From assembly GCA_964532465.1 (NCBI GenBank), contig CAZHHX010000023.1, positions 1 through 53,907 on the forward strand: DNA of 53,907 nucleotides, read 5' to 3'. This stretch comes from JAPLKB01 sp964532465 (GTDB lineage: Bacteria; Desulfobacterota; Syntrophorhabdia; Syntrophorhabdales; Syntrophorhabdaceae). Shown in pieces: positions 18,244 through 26,357 of this stretch. The translations under genes and the position numbers were made by a program. Below the pieces are notes generated by a model. The model was not told the origin of the DNA and did not search any database. It worked only from the letters and a program-made list of their open reading frames with translations. The number at the start of each line of letters is the position of its first letter. Positions within the stretch are counted from its first letter, which is position 1.

Positions 18244-18369
18244 ATGTTGTCTTTAAAAATGAAATGTATGTTTTTGTGCATCCTTTTTGCAAGCCTTTTG
18301 TTTTTAAACGGTTGCAGTTCCATGAAACCTTTTTTTACAGGGGAACCCTTTACAGTGGATAATAAATAA
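18244..18369 (+). CDS. 41-residue small lipoprotein
   Basis: A short gene with a clear GGGGGTG ribosome site. The product starts MLSLKMKCMFLCILF, continues with a hydrophobic core, and has a lipobox LNGC (Cys24). The mature tail is only 18 residues (CSSMKPFFTGEPFTVDNK). A signal-peptidase II target this short resembles entericidin-like or phage-lysis-like peptides, but no homologue is recognised. It lies 18 bp after the Lon-like gene, probably cotranscribed. Its stop codon is inside the left arm of a long inverted repeat. Confidence 0.7.
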   Translation: MLSLKMKCMFLCILFASLLFLNGCSSMKPFFTGEPFTVDNK

Positions 18370-18406
18370 ATTATCCTGCTGCTCGCAACTGGATAATTTA
18401 TTTATT
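18361..18406 (+). terminator. perfect 16-bp inverted repeat at end of lon-lipoprotein unit
   Basis: AATAAATAAATTATCC (18361-18376) and its exact complement (18391-18406) enclose a 14-base loop. The arms end in T/A-rich sequence, so the hairpin could end transcription in either direction. A second compact stem CTGCGGC-AA-GCCGCAG follows near 18416-18431. Confidence 0.65.
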
Positions 18407-18451
18407 CAGCAGCTTGCTGCGGCAAGCCGCAGGAAATACACCTGCAGCGAT

Positions 18452-19039
18452 TTAAAGATCATATTTTAAGCGGTTGTTATTTTCCGATATCTTGCCCTCA
18501 ATAAAAAGCTGCTCCATTATTGTCTCAATATCTTTTTCATCCATACGCCCGGAGAATGTATTTTTAAGGTGCGTTGCCAGCGATGATTTGGTTCTGGGCC
18601 TCCTGGGTGCAGGTATTTTTGAGAGATTTATTACAACTGCATCGGTGTGGGTGGATTTCGGAGATCCCTGATCGGAAGACGGCATCTGTGAAAGGTTTAC
18701 TATCCGTTTAACCTTCAAACCTAAACGGTTTGCGTACTGGACTACAGAATCAAAACCTTTATCTTTCGAAAGAAGATATATTTCGCCTGTTTTCTCTTTT
18801 TCCATACTCAGCCTGCCGAGTTCGAAGATCATGTGGAAATCGAGATTATTCTTTCCGTTGCCCTCGATTTTGATCCATCTTAAGGAACTGCCAAAGGATT
18901 GTGTTGATTCAACAAGCTCAAAGGGTATTTTATTTTGAGATTTACCGACAAAAAACCAAACCTCCACAATACCGGGGTCTAAGCTGTTCAACGTCAGGCC
19001 CTGGACATTTTCATAGTCAATCATAAGGATAATTTTCAT
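18452..19039 (-). CDS. PIN/NYN-like ribonuclease with C-terminal winged-helix-like tail
   Basis: A 195-residue protein. Residues 1-120 resemble a PIN/NYN nuclease: LMIDYENVQG gives Asp8 and Asn11, NNLDFHM gives Asp67, and LSKDKGFD gives Asp93 and Asp97. These acidic positions are expected to hold a metal for RNA cleavage. Residues about 150-195 form a small helical, lysine-rich tail that may bind nucleic acid. No antitoxin-like partner is adjacent, so it is not a clear toxin-antitoxin pair. The target is unknown. Confidence 0.65.
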   Translation of the reverse strand: MKIILMIDYENVQGLTLNSLDPGIVEVWFFVGKSQNKIPFELVESTQSFGSSLRWIKIEGNGKNNLDFHMIFELGRLSMEKEKTGEIYLLSKDKGFDSVVQYANRLGLKVKRIVNLSQMPSSDQGSPKSTHTDAVVINLSKIPAPRRPRTKSSLATHLKNTFSGRMDEKDIETIMEQLFIEGKISENNNRLKYDL

Positions 19040-19313
19040 TGATGCTCCTCTTCAGGAAAGATTGTATATTATTATCGTTCTCATGTTAATTAAATAATTT
19101 ATCTGCTTTAATTATAGACCCATGTCCTGCTGGAATCAACAAAAGAAAAGCCTGTGAAACCAATATATTATCAAAAAAATAGTATCCCCCGGTCTGCAAA
19201 ATTATAAAAAACACTTTCTTTTTTCCTGTCCGATTTTACAGGATTGAATTATGATGGCAGATTGTTATTTAGACAGAAAAATAACACAAGAATTATGCTG
19301 GAATAATTGAAGT
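19040..19313. other. intergenic, nothing recognised
   Basis: AT-rich DNA between the PIN-like gene start and repeat copy D. It presumably contains the PIN-gene promoter, but no convincing -35/-10 pair was found. No RNA or coding signal was seen. Confidence 0.3.
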
Positions 19314-19441
19314 TATTCCAATTCTAAATCAAGGCGCTATCATCGTTGGCTTCGTCATCAACTCCTCGACGTACTATTATCGTACGCCTACGTCGCCTCT
19401 TCCTTGCCGCCTTGATTTCATCCTTGATTTAGAATTGGAAT
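19314..19441. repeat. palindromic repeat, family 2, copy D
   Basis: Perfect 20-bp terminal inverted repeats (ATTCCAATTCTAAATCAAGG at 19314-19333, complement at 19422-19441). The centre carries CGTAC-TATTATC-GTACG. It is homologous to 13483-13608 with paired changes in the stems. Its right end abuts the stop codon of the DUF1232 gene, so it may serve as that gene's 3' hairpin. Confidence 0.88.
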
Positions 19442-19836
19442 TATTTCCCTTTAGCCAGGAAATTTACTGCAATTCTCATGGTAAAATAGATAGAAACAAG
19501 CCAGATTAAAACTATGAAAGCTGCCGCTACCCAATGCTTTCCTTTTATGGTGCCCTGTTGAGATTTTGCCTTTTCTCTGCATTCCTCAATAATCTCTTTT
19601 GGAATCATCTTGATAAGAAGAATAATCCCTGCCGGGATAAGTATAAGATCGTCAAGATAACCTATTACCGGTATAAAATCAGGTATCAGATCAATGGGAC
19701 TCAGAGCGTAACCGATGATTAAAAAAGCAAATATTTTTGCATACCAGGGAACTCCCGGGTCCCTGGCCGCCAGGGAAAGGGCATATACTTCTCTTTTAAG
19801 TGCCTTTGCCTTTATCTTCCATGAATTAAAAATCAT
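19441..19836 (-). CDS. DUF1232 (YkvA-like) small membrane protein
   Basis: A 131-residue protein with the DUF1232 signature GYALSPIDLIPDFIPVIGYL followed by DDLILIP, plus a C-terminal membrane segment (VAAAFIVLIWLVSIYFTM). Members are widespread small membrane proteins without a settled function. Its 3' end touches a family 2 palindrome. It is 69 bp downstream of phoU on the same strand but is not obviously part of the pst operon. Confidence 0.85.
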   Translation of the reverse strand: MIFNSWKIKAKALKREVYALSLAARDPGVPWYAKIFAFLIIGYALSPIDLIPDFIPVIGYLDDLILIPAGIILLIKMIPKEIIEECREKAKSQQGTIKGKHWVAAAFIVLIWLVSIYFTMRIAVNFLAKGK

Positions 19837-19905
19837 ACTCTTCTTCCAGAATCATAGATAACATAATTCAAATCCCCCGGCAACATGAGAAGAGCTTTGA
19901 TGAGT

Positions 19906-20580
19906 CTAACTTTTCATCGGAATATTTCTGTCTGATATATGGTGTTTTATAACCTCTCCCTCAACCATAAATATCACATCCTCGCAGATATTTGTTGAAA
20001 GATCGGCGATGCGCTCAAGGCTTCTGGCTATTTTCAGCAGATGGAGAGAACGCTCTATTGTTGCCGGCTCTGCCGCCATAAATGCGATCAGTTCCTGCAG
20101 AATCCTGCTCCCCAATTCATCTACAATGTTGTCCCTTTCACAGACGTTTTGCGCGAGAACCGAATCTTCATTAATGTATGAATTAATACTGTCTTTCAAC
20201 ATTCCCACCGATTCTTCCGCCATTCTGGGTGTGTCTATCAAAGGCTTTACCTGTGGGCGATCTATCAGAAAAAGAGCGCTTTTAGAGATGTTTACCGCGT
20301 AGTCTGCAATCCTTTCAAGATCACCGTTTATCCTCAATGCCATAAGTATTATCCTTAAATCTTTCGCCTTCGGCTGAAATTGGGCAATCATTGCGGTGCA
20401 TAATTCATCAAGTATGATTTCCGTACTATTTGCCTTGGGCTCATCTTTTTCAATAACTTCATTAAGGTGTTCCCGATTTTTGTTCAGAAGACCGTTAATG
20501 CTTTTATCAATCATGTTTTCAACAAATGTGGCATATTCTATGAGCTCTCTTCGCAGCTCCTTTATTTTTTCACCTAACAC
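19906..20580 (-). CDS. phoU: phosphate signalling protein PhoU
   Basis: A 224-residue all-helical protein with two PhoU repeats, each with a metal-binding pattern. ALRINGDLERIADYAVNISK (first) and RSLERIADLSTNICEDVIF (second) carry the conserved E/D-x3-D residues. It links the Pst transporter to PhoR and damps the Pho response when phosphate is plentiful. It is the last gene of pstS-arsC-pstC-pstA-pstB-phoU, 12 bp after pstB. A Pho-box promoter lies upstream of pstS. Confidence 0.96.
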   Translation of the reverse strand: MLGEKIKELRRELIEYATFVENMIDKSINGLLNKNREHLNEVIEKDEPKANSTEIILDELCTAMIAQFQPKAKDLRIILMALRINGDLERIADYAVNISKSALFLIDRPQVKPLIDTPRMAEESVGMLKDSINSYINEDSVLAQNVCERDNIVDELGSRILQELIAFMAAEPATIERSLHLLKIARSLERIADLSTNICEDVIFMVEGEVIKHHISDRNIPMKS

Positions 20581-20592
20581 TCCATTTACCTC

Positions 20593-21351
20593 CTATCCGA
20601 ATTTTCCTGTAAGATATTCCTCTGTCCGCTTATCCTTTGGTACGGTAAACATCTTTTCCGTAGGGCCGAATTCTATAAGTTCACCCAAATAAATAAAAGC
20701 GGTAAAATCAGACACTCTTGCTGCCTGAGCTATATTGTGGGTAACGAGGAGCATAGTTACGTTCTTTTTCAGTTCCACAATCAATTCTTCAATATGGGCG
20801 GTAGATTTCGGGTCCAATGCTGAAGTAGGTTCATCAAGTAGCAGGATTTCCGGGTTCATGGCAAGGGCGCGGGCAATGCAAAGCCGCTGCTGCTGCCCTC
20901 CTGACAGAAAGGTCCCTTTTCTGTGGAGCGCGTCTTTTACTTCATTCCAAAGAGCAGCACTCTTCAACGACCTTTCAACGATTGTATCGAACTCATCTTT
21001 CCTGAGCCTGATGCCGTTCAACTTATATCCGGCAATAACATTATCGTATATGCTCATCATAGGAAAAGGGTTCGGCTTCTGGAAGACCATGCCTATCTTT
21101 CTTCTTAATAAAATCGGCTCCATGGAGTAGACATCATCGCCCCTTAGATATATCTTCCCGGAAACCTTTGCGCCCGGAATAAGTTCATGCATCCTGTTCA
21201 CACATCTGATGAGGGTGGTTTTGCCGCAGCCGGAAGGGCCCATAAGAGCGGTAACAAGATTATCCGATATTGAAATATTGATATCCTTTAATATCCTGTT
21301 GTCTCCGAAAAAAGCACAGAAATCTTTAACAGTTAAAACTGAACTTTCCAT
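20593..21351 (-). CDS. pstB: phosphate ABC transporter ATPase PstB
   Basis: The 252-residue ABC ATPase has Walker A GPSGCGKTT, the Q-loop VFQKPNPFPMSIYDN-type segment (FQKPNPFPMM), the signature LSGGQQQR and Walker B ILLLDEPTSALDP. FQKPNPFPM is specific to PstB. It powers high-affinity phosphate uptake at the inner membrane. It overlaps the end of pstA by 19 bp, showing tight coupling. Confidence 0.97.
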   Translation of the reverse strand: MESSVLTVKDFCAFFGDNRILKDINISISDNLVTALMGPSGCGKTTLIRCVNRMHELIPGAKVSGKIYLRGDDVYSMEPILLRRKIGMVFQKPNPFPMMSIYDNVIAGYKLNGIRLRKDEFDTIVERSLKSAALWNEVKDALHRKGTFLSGGQQQRLCIARALAMNPEILLLDEPTSALDPKSTAHIEELIVELKKNVTMLLVTHNIAQAARVSDFTAFIYLGELIEFGPTEKMFTVPKDKRTEEYLTGKFG

Positions 21352-22178
21352 TTAATTGCTATTCCCCTTGCAATGAGATTAAAACCCAGGACTACTGCCA
21401 CAAGGATAAAAGAGGCTCCCCAGGCAAAGGAATGCCATTCCGGGTAGGGACTCATGGCGTAATAGAATATACGATAAGGCAGAGAATCCATAGGTTTGAA
21501 AACGTTGTAATTCATAAACTGATTTCCGAAAGCTGTAAAAAGAAGCGGAGCAGTTTCACCGGTAATTCTTGCAACACTGAGTAATATGCCCGTCAATATG
21601 CCGCTCAAGCCTGTAGGCAGAATGACTTTCAGGATTGTTTTGTAGTAAGGCACGCCAAGAGCAAGAGATGCCTCTTTCAGGGTATAAGGCATCAGTTTCA
21701 GGGTTTCCTCTGTTGTTTTAATAATAACGGGCAGCATCATGACGGACAGGGCAATGCCGCCGGATAAAGCCGAGAAACCCTTAAAAGGCGCTACAAACCA
21801 CATATATACCACAATGCCTATTACAATTGACGGTGTTCCCTGGAGGACAACAACGCAGAGCCTCACCATATGAGCTATTTTGCCCTCACTTCTCTCGGAA
21901 AGATATATTCCCGCTGAAATGCCGAAGGGGATTGATAAAACACTGGAAAGAATAATGAGAAAAAAAGTTCCGATAATAGCGTTAAAAATGCCGCCGCCTG
22001 TTTCACCAAAGGGCTTGGGAAGTTCTGTAAGAAATTCCCAATTTATTACGGCAATGCCGTTTTTCGTAATATAGTAAAGTATAAGGAGAAGCGGAAGGAT
22101 CGATATAAAAGCGAATAGTATAACAAGGTATTTAAAAAGCCTGTCTTTAAAAATCCTTTTTTTCAGTTGACCTTCCAT
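21333..22178 (-). CDS. pstA: phosphate ABC transporter permease PstA
   Basis: A 281-residue permease with about six membrane helices. The EAA-type loop (EASLALGVPYYKTILKVILP) contacts PstB. TGETAPLLFTA near residue 215 is typical of PstA/PstC. It overlaps pstB by 19 bp and lies 4 bp after pstC. Confidence 0.96.
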   Translation of the reverse strand: MEGQLKKRIFKDRLFKYLVILFAFISILPLLLILYYITKNGIAVINWEFLTELPKPFGETGGGIFNAIIGTFFLIILSSVLSIPFGISAGIYLSERSEGKIAHMVRLCVVVLQGTPSIVIGIVVYMWFVAPFKGFSALSGGIALSVMMLPVIIKTTEETLKLMPYTLKEASLALGVPYYKTILKVILPTGLSGILTGILLSVARITGETAPLLFTAFGNQFMNYNVFKPMDSLPYRIFYYAMSPYPEWHSFAWGASFILVAVVLGFNLIARGIAIKWKVQF

Positions 22179-22182
22179 TGTA

Positions 22183-23079
22183 TTACGTTACCTCTTTCGA
22201 TGCTTCAAGGCTGATTTTCCTGATTACATAGATGCCGATAATGTTGACAATTGTTGTAACAAGAAAAAGCACAAGCCCTATATAAATTAGTGATGATGCT
22301 GTTATGCCTGTTGCTTCTGCAAATTCATTGGCTATAACGCTTGCCATGGTGTTGGCAGGGCTGAAAATACCTGTGGGCAGAAAATTGCTGTTCCCGATAA
22401 GCATGGTCACGGCCATTGTTTCGCCGATTGCTCTCCCCAGAGCCAGCAGAATTCCCGCGAATATTCCTGACCGTGCATAGGGGAGAATAATGTTTTTTAT
22501 AACCTCAAACCTTGTTGCGCCAAGTGAATAGGCAGCCTCCTTTAAATCGGAAGGAACAAGCGTCACAACCTCCCGCCCGATTGAAGCTGAAAAGGGAATT
22601 ATCATAATAGCAAGGATAAGAGCGGATGCGAGTATGCCTACTCCGTGAGGGGTTACACCGAATATATTTTCCAGCGATCTTACAAGGGGTACAAGAAGAA
22701 ATAAACCCCAGAGGCCGTATATAACAGAGGGTATGCCGGCCAATACTTCTATGGAACTTCTTAAGAATGTTGACACTGGACCTTCTTTGAAATATTCGCC
22801 AAGGAAAATCGAAATTGAGATGGAAAAGGGAATTGAAATGAGCAGGGTTAAAAATGAGGTCAGCAGAGTCCCGACGAGAAATGGAAGAGCGCCGAACTTT
22901 TCCGCGGAAACATCCCATGTCGTTCCAAAAAAGAATTTAAGACCGAAGACCTTTACAGAAGGCAGGGATGCAACAGCCAGCGTCAGGAAAACAGCGAGAA
23001 GCAACACAACAATTATTATTGCTGATAAAGCAAGGACTCCCTGGAATACTTTCTCTGATCCGTCTATGTTATTTTTCAT
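22183..23079 (-). CDS. pstC: phosphate ABC transporter permease PstC
   Basis: A 298-residue permease with about six membrane helices. It contains the EAA loop EAAYSLGATRFEVIKNIILP and ALGRAIGETMAVTMLIGN, a PstC hallmark with the charged Arg/Glu pair used in phosphate passage. Its first 11 bp overlap the 3' end of arsC1. Confidence 0.96.
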   Translation of the reverse strand: MKNNIDGSEKVFQGVLALSAIIIVVLLLAVFLTLAVASLPSVKVFGLKFFFGTTWDVSAEKFGALPFLVGTLLTSFLTLLISIPFSISISIFLGEYFKEGPVSTFLRSSIEVLAGIPSVIYGLWGLFLLVPLVRSLENIFGVTPHGVGILASALILAIMIIPFSASIGREVVTLVPSDLKEAAYSLGATRFEVIKNIILPYARSGIFAGILLALGRAIGETMAVTMLIGNSNFLPTGIFSPANTMASVIANEFAEATGITASSLIYIGLVLFLVTTIVNIIGIYVIRKISLEASKEVT

Positions 23080-23518
23080 TTTTAACTATTTGCCCGACAA
23101 AAATGTCTGTAAGCCATTCCTTTATTCCGTTTCTTGCCTTTCTGAAAGCGGCAAGCTTTTCATCTTCTGTCCCGGAAACCGAAGCAGGATCGTCAAATCC
23201 TTCATGAAGGATGTGTTTACCTTTTGGAAAATAAGGACAGGCTTCTTTTGCATTATCGCAAACCGTAACAACATAATCAAAGTATTTATCAATGAAATCA
23301 TCTGTGCTTTTTGAGCGATAACCGGAGATATCAATGCCAATCTCATGCATCGCACTGACAGCATAATGATGAACTCCTGAAGGCTCCAAACCTGCACTGA
23401 AAACCTCGTATTCATCCCCGAAAAGAGAGTTTAACAACCCTTCCGCCATTTGAGACCGGGCAGAATTATGAGTGCACAGGAACAACACTTTTTTTCTGCC
23501 CTTTTCCTTTAGTTCCAT
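23069..23518 (-). CDS. arsC: arsenate reductase (thioredoxin-type, LMW-PTP fold), inside pst operon
   Basis: A 149-residue protein that reduces arsenate to arsenite. The phosphatase-like P-loop CTHNSARS (Cys15) and the later pair in VCDNAKEACPYFP give the three-cysteine relay of pI258-type ArsC. It sits between pstS (14 bp away) and pstC (11-bp overlap). It would therefore be made together with the transporter that also admits arsenate, when phosphate runs low. No arsR or arsenite pump is adjacent. A second, related copy lies at 34939-35391. Confidence 0.93.
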   Translation of the reverse strand: MELKEKGRKKVLFLCTHNSARSQMAEGLLNSLFGDEYEVFSAGLEPSGVHHYAVSAMHEIGIDISGYRSKSTDDFIDKYFDYVVTVCDNAKEACPYFPKGKHILHEGFDDPASVSGTEDEKLAAFRKARNGIKEWLTDIFVGQIVKNEK

Positions 23519-23532
23519 TGTTTATTGCCTTT

Positions 23533-24582
23533 TTACTTAAGTATCTGCGCTCCGTTATATGTGAGTGACTTGATTATTTTCTCGGACTTTGCCGCAGCTT
23601 CTTTTGATAATGGTGAGTATTGGAGAGGTTCCACGAATTTCTGGCCATCCCTTACCGTCCATAGCAGGAGCTTTGCAAGGGTCTCGGCCTTTTCCTTTGT
23701 CCTACTGCTGTAATTCTGTTCTTTGTAAAATATGAGCCATGTAAAACCGCTTATAGGATAGCCTTCGTTTGCGTCAGTATCTGTGAGGGAAACATTTGTA
23801 TCATCAGGAATTTTAACATTGGCTGCCGCGCTCACCGATTTTGTTGTGGGCTCTATGAATTTACCCGATTTATTTTTGATATTCCCGAATGCCATTTTAT
23901 TCTGCAACGCATAGAGGAGTTCTACATAACCTATTGAGCCCGGAGTCTGTTTCACATAACCTGCCACACCGGGATTACCTTTCTGGCCGATATGGCCCTG
24001 AGGCCAGTTAAGGGATTTGCCTGTGCCGATCTTCTCTTTCCATTCCTTGCTTACCTTGCTTAAATATTCGCTGAATATATAAGTTGTTCCGCTTCCGTCA
24101 GCACGACGGACAACGCTGATTGCAAGATCAGGCAGATTTATGCCGGGATTTACCGACGAAATCTTTGGATCATTCCACTTTTTAATCTTGCCGAGAAAAA
24201 TATCGGCTACGAGATCAGGGGTAAAACTAAGCTTCGGGTTTCCTGATAAATTGTATGTAACAACAACAGCGCCAAGACTTGTAGGGATATGCAGAACCGC
24301 AGCGCCTGCATCCTTGATTTCTTTATCAGTCATGAAGGCATCTGTACCGCCGAAATCCACCGTTTTTTTGATAAGCTGATTAATTCCTCCTCCTGAGCCG
24401 ATTCCCTGATAATTGACTTTCACCTTGTATTGCTGGTTGTACGCATAAAACATCTTTGAATAAAGGGGCTGGGGAAAAGTAGCTCCCGCGCCCAGCAGTT
24501 CCTCTTCTTTCGCGAAAGAAGCGTTTGAAAATACAAAAGAAATTATTGCTAAAACCAAAAACATTTTAAAGATAGTCTTCAT
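23533..24582 (-). CDS. pstS: phosphate-binding protein PstS
   Basis: The 349-residue periplasmic binding protein captures phosphate for PstCAB. It has a signal peptide (cleavage near NASFA, residue 24), then LLGAGATFPQPLYSK at the mature N-terminus, and the phosphate-binding blocks GIGSGGGINQ, FGGTDAFMT and RRADGSGTT. AAGGAGGATG precedes the ATG. It is the first gene of the operon, with a Pho-box promoter ending about 35 bp upstream. Confidence 0.97.
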   Translation of the reverse strand: MKTIFKMFLVLAIISFVFSNASFAKEEELLGAGATFPQPLYSKMFYAYNQQYKVKVNYQGIGSGGGINQLIKKTVDFGGTDAFMTDKEIKDAGAAVLHIPTSLGAVVVTYNLSGNPKLSFTPDLVADIFLGKIKKWNDPKISSVNPGINLPDLAISVVRRADGSGTTYIFSEYLSKVSKEWKEKIGTGKSLNWPQGHIGQKGNPGVAGYVKQTPGSIGYVELLYALQNKMAFGNIKNKSGKFIEPTTKSVSAAANVKIPDDTNVSLTDTDANEGYPISGFTWLIFYKEQNYSSRTKEKAETLAKLLLWTVRDGQKFVEPLQYSPLSKEAAAKSEKIIKSLTYNGAQILK

Positions 24583-24616
24583 CTTTTACATCCTCCTTGG
24601 TAATATTAATAATAGC

Positions 24617-24670
24617 ATTATAATAAGTGATTGTTAATCAAGTGTTAAAGAAATGTTAAGTTTCGGTTAA
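24617..24670 (-). promoter_or_regulatory. Pho box 1 and -10 of pstS operon
   Basis: On the minus strand four TTAACA-like hexamers lie at exact 11-bp steps: 24665-24670 (TTAACC), 24654-24659, 24643-24648 and 24632-24637 (all TTAACA). A 9-bp gap follows, then a perfect TATAAT at 24617-24622. There is no separate -35. This is the layout of PhoB/PhoP-activated promoters, in which the tandem repeats replace the -35. The TTAACA form with an 11-bp period is as known for Bacillus PhoP boxes. Confidence 0.9.
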
Positions 24671-24734
24671 CTTCTTTCTGATTGTAAATATTTTAAACAC
24701 TTCCTCGGGGATACGTAAAAACCGGATGATTTTA

Positions 24735-24761
24735 AAAAGGGAGGCATTAAGCCTCCCTTTT
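24735..24761 (-). terminator. Rho-independent terminator of the Pho porin gene
   Basis: AAAAGGGAGGC (24735-24745) and GCCTCCCTTTT (24751-24761) form an 11-bp stem with a 5-base loop. On the minus strand a run of Ts follows directly. It lies 20 bp after the porin stop codon. Confidence 0.85.
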
Positions 24762-24781
24762 CTGTTGATAATCCAATTTTC

Positions 24782-26068
24782 TTAGAAGAAATACCAGGCG
24801 CCGACTCTGACAGAATTCACAGAGCCTTTTGTATCATAAAACTGGCCGCCTCCAAGTGCCTGAAAATTAGCATAACGCGTATAGATGTTTGCGTATTCCA
24901 CGCCGAGCCTCATGGCGGGGTTTACATCATAGGAAAGGTTGACAATGGCGTGCTGAAGAGTTCTTACATTGGCTACATTGCCTACTGCAGCCTGCATAAA
25001 GGGCGAGCTGAAATTTACGCTTGCATATCCGTATAAACCTGTCAAAAATAGGTTATTTGTAAAATAGTATTGGAGATTTCCGAATCCGCCGGTTATCACT
25101 GGCGCTGAGTAGTGTCTGTTGGCAACCGAGCCTACCGGATAGCTGGTGGTATAAAAGGTGGTTGTAAACCAGCTCAAATCCTGACCGGTGAATATGTTGC
25201 CGGAAAGAGCGAGGGCGCCTGTTTTGTCTCCCTTTTTCTCAGGGATTATGGGTATGAAGCCTTTAAGTGCAACACCCCAGGAAGTAACGGTATAATCACT
25301 AAACTTCACAGGAGCTCCTGCCGCAGAAGAGACATAGGATGGCTTCTCCTGTCCCAGATATCCGCCAAGGCCGAAAAGAAGATTCATCGGACCGATCTTG
25401 CCGCATGCGTCCGATTTGAATACAATCTCGCCTTCTGCAAAGGGCATTCCGCTCATGGAAAAGGTGTTAACCTGTGTTGCTCCGCCAAGGGTTCCCAGCG
25501 AGTTGGCTGGAGTGTATAAGCCCAGTGAAGCGGACCAGTTTTTGTTAAACCGCTGTTCAACGGTTATCTGCGGCTGTCTCTGTCCTCTTATAAAAGGACC
25601 CACATCGTTTACACCGAGGACGATGTTGCTGTGTGTGCCGATATTACCCCACCTGTTCCATGTCTGACCCATAATTAGGGATGTATTGGCCCAGTCCATC
25701 TTTATATACGCGTGTCTTAAAGCAAAAACACCATATGCTGCGCCGGCCTGGGTACCTCTAAAATCGGCTTCGATAAATGCGGATGTCTTTGCGCCCCATC
25801 CGTCAGGACCCTTAACAAGAAAGTTAAGCCTTGTCTCGCCTGATGCAGCATAAATATTGCCGTATTCATCGTTCTGGTTCTGATTGCCATGATAGCTTGA
25901 TCTGACGGCAGTTGTATAATCCGCTCCCACACCCTGGGTTGCGTAACCCATATCAAACTTGACAAATCCGCCGATGGTCAGATCATACCTGCTTGTCGCG
26001 CTGCCGGCATGACCCATTACAGGCATCAATAAAAATAATGCTATTACTGCAATAACCGTTTTTTTCAT
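24782..26068 (-). CDS. Pho-regulated outer-membrane porin-like protein
   Basis: The 428-residue protein has a signal peptide (MKKTVIAVIALFLLMPVMGHAG) and a glycine- and aromatic-rich beta-barrel pattern, ending SVRVGAWYFF with a C-terminal Phe. LRHAYIKMDWANTSLIMGQTWNRWG resembles DcaP/phosphate-selective-type trimeric porins. It is transcribed alone from a Pho-box promoter and ends at a terminator. A natural reading is a channel for phosphate or organic phosphate made in starvation, like PhoE or OprP in role; that role is inferred. Confidence 0.75.
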   Translation of the reverse strand: MKKTVIAVIALFLLMPVMGHAGSATSRYDLTIGGFVKFDMGYATQGVGADYTTAVRSSYHGNQNQNDEYGNIYAASGETRLNFLVKGPDGWGAKTSAFIEADFRGTQAGAAYGVFALRHAYIKMDWANTSLIMGQTWNRWGNIGTHSNIVLGVNDVGPFIRGQRQPQITVEQRFNKNWSASLGLYTPANSLGTLGGATQVNTFSMSGMPFAEGEIVFKSDACGKIGPMNLLFGLGGYLGQEKPSYVSSAAGAPVKFSDYTVTSWGVALKGFIPIIPEKKGDKTGALALSGNIFTGQDLSWFTTTFYTTSYPVGSVANRHYSAPVITGGFGNLQYYFTNNLFLTGLYGYASVNFSSPFMQAAVGNVANVRTLQHAIVNLSYDVNPAMRLGVEYANIYTRYANFQALGGGQFYDTKGSVNSVRVGAWYFF

Positions 26069-26131
26069 GCCTTCCTCCTTTCAATATTTGTTTTGTTGAT
26101 CATCTTTCCTCCTGTATTAAATTTTTTTAAT

Positions 26132-26185
26132 ATTATCTATTTGCTTTGTTAAGGTTTAATTAAGATTTTGTTAATTATTTATTAA
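26132..26185 (-). promoter_or_regulatory. Pho box 2 and -10 of the porin gene
   Basis: On the plus strand TGTTAA, AATTAA, TGTTAA and TATTAA start at 26147, 26158, 26169 and 26180, exactly 11 bp apart. A 9-bp gap leads to GATAAT (minus strand) at 26132-26137. The geometry is the same as the pstS promoter. The predicted transcript start is about 57 bp before the porin ATG. Confidence 0.82.
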
Positions 26186-26272
26186 ATCGTACGTCTTAAA
26201 AATCAAAATGATACTGTGATTTTCTCAAATTTATTTTTAAACTCGCTGCTGTTGGGAGCAAGCCCTTTAAAA

Positions 26273-26326
26273 TTAACAGAATATTTACCAAATATTTATA
26301 TTTGCTTAACACAGCGGTATTATCTT
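26273..26326 (+). promoter_or_regulatory. Pho box 3 and -10 of the HAD/TIM-barrel gene
   Basis: TTAACA, TTTACC, TTTATA and TTAACA start at 26273, 26284, 26295 and 26306 (11-bp steps). A 9-bp gap leads to TATCTT at 26321-26326. It is divergent from Pho box 2, so this 290-bp gap carries two back-to-back Pho promoters. The predicted leader is about 25 bp. Confidence 0.78.
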
Positions 26327-26357
26327 AAATAAAAAATAATCAGAAAAGGTGGGATTA

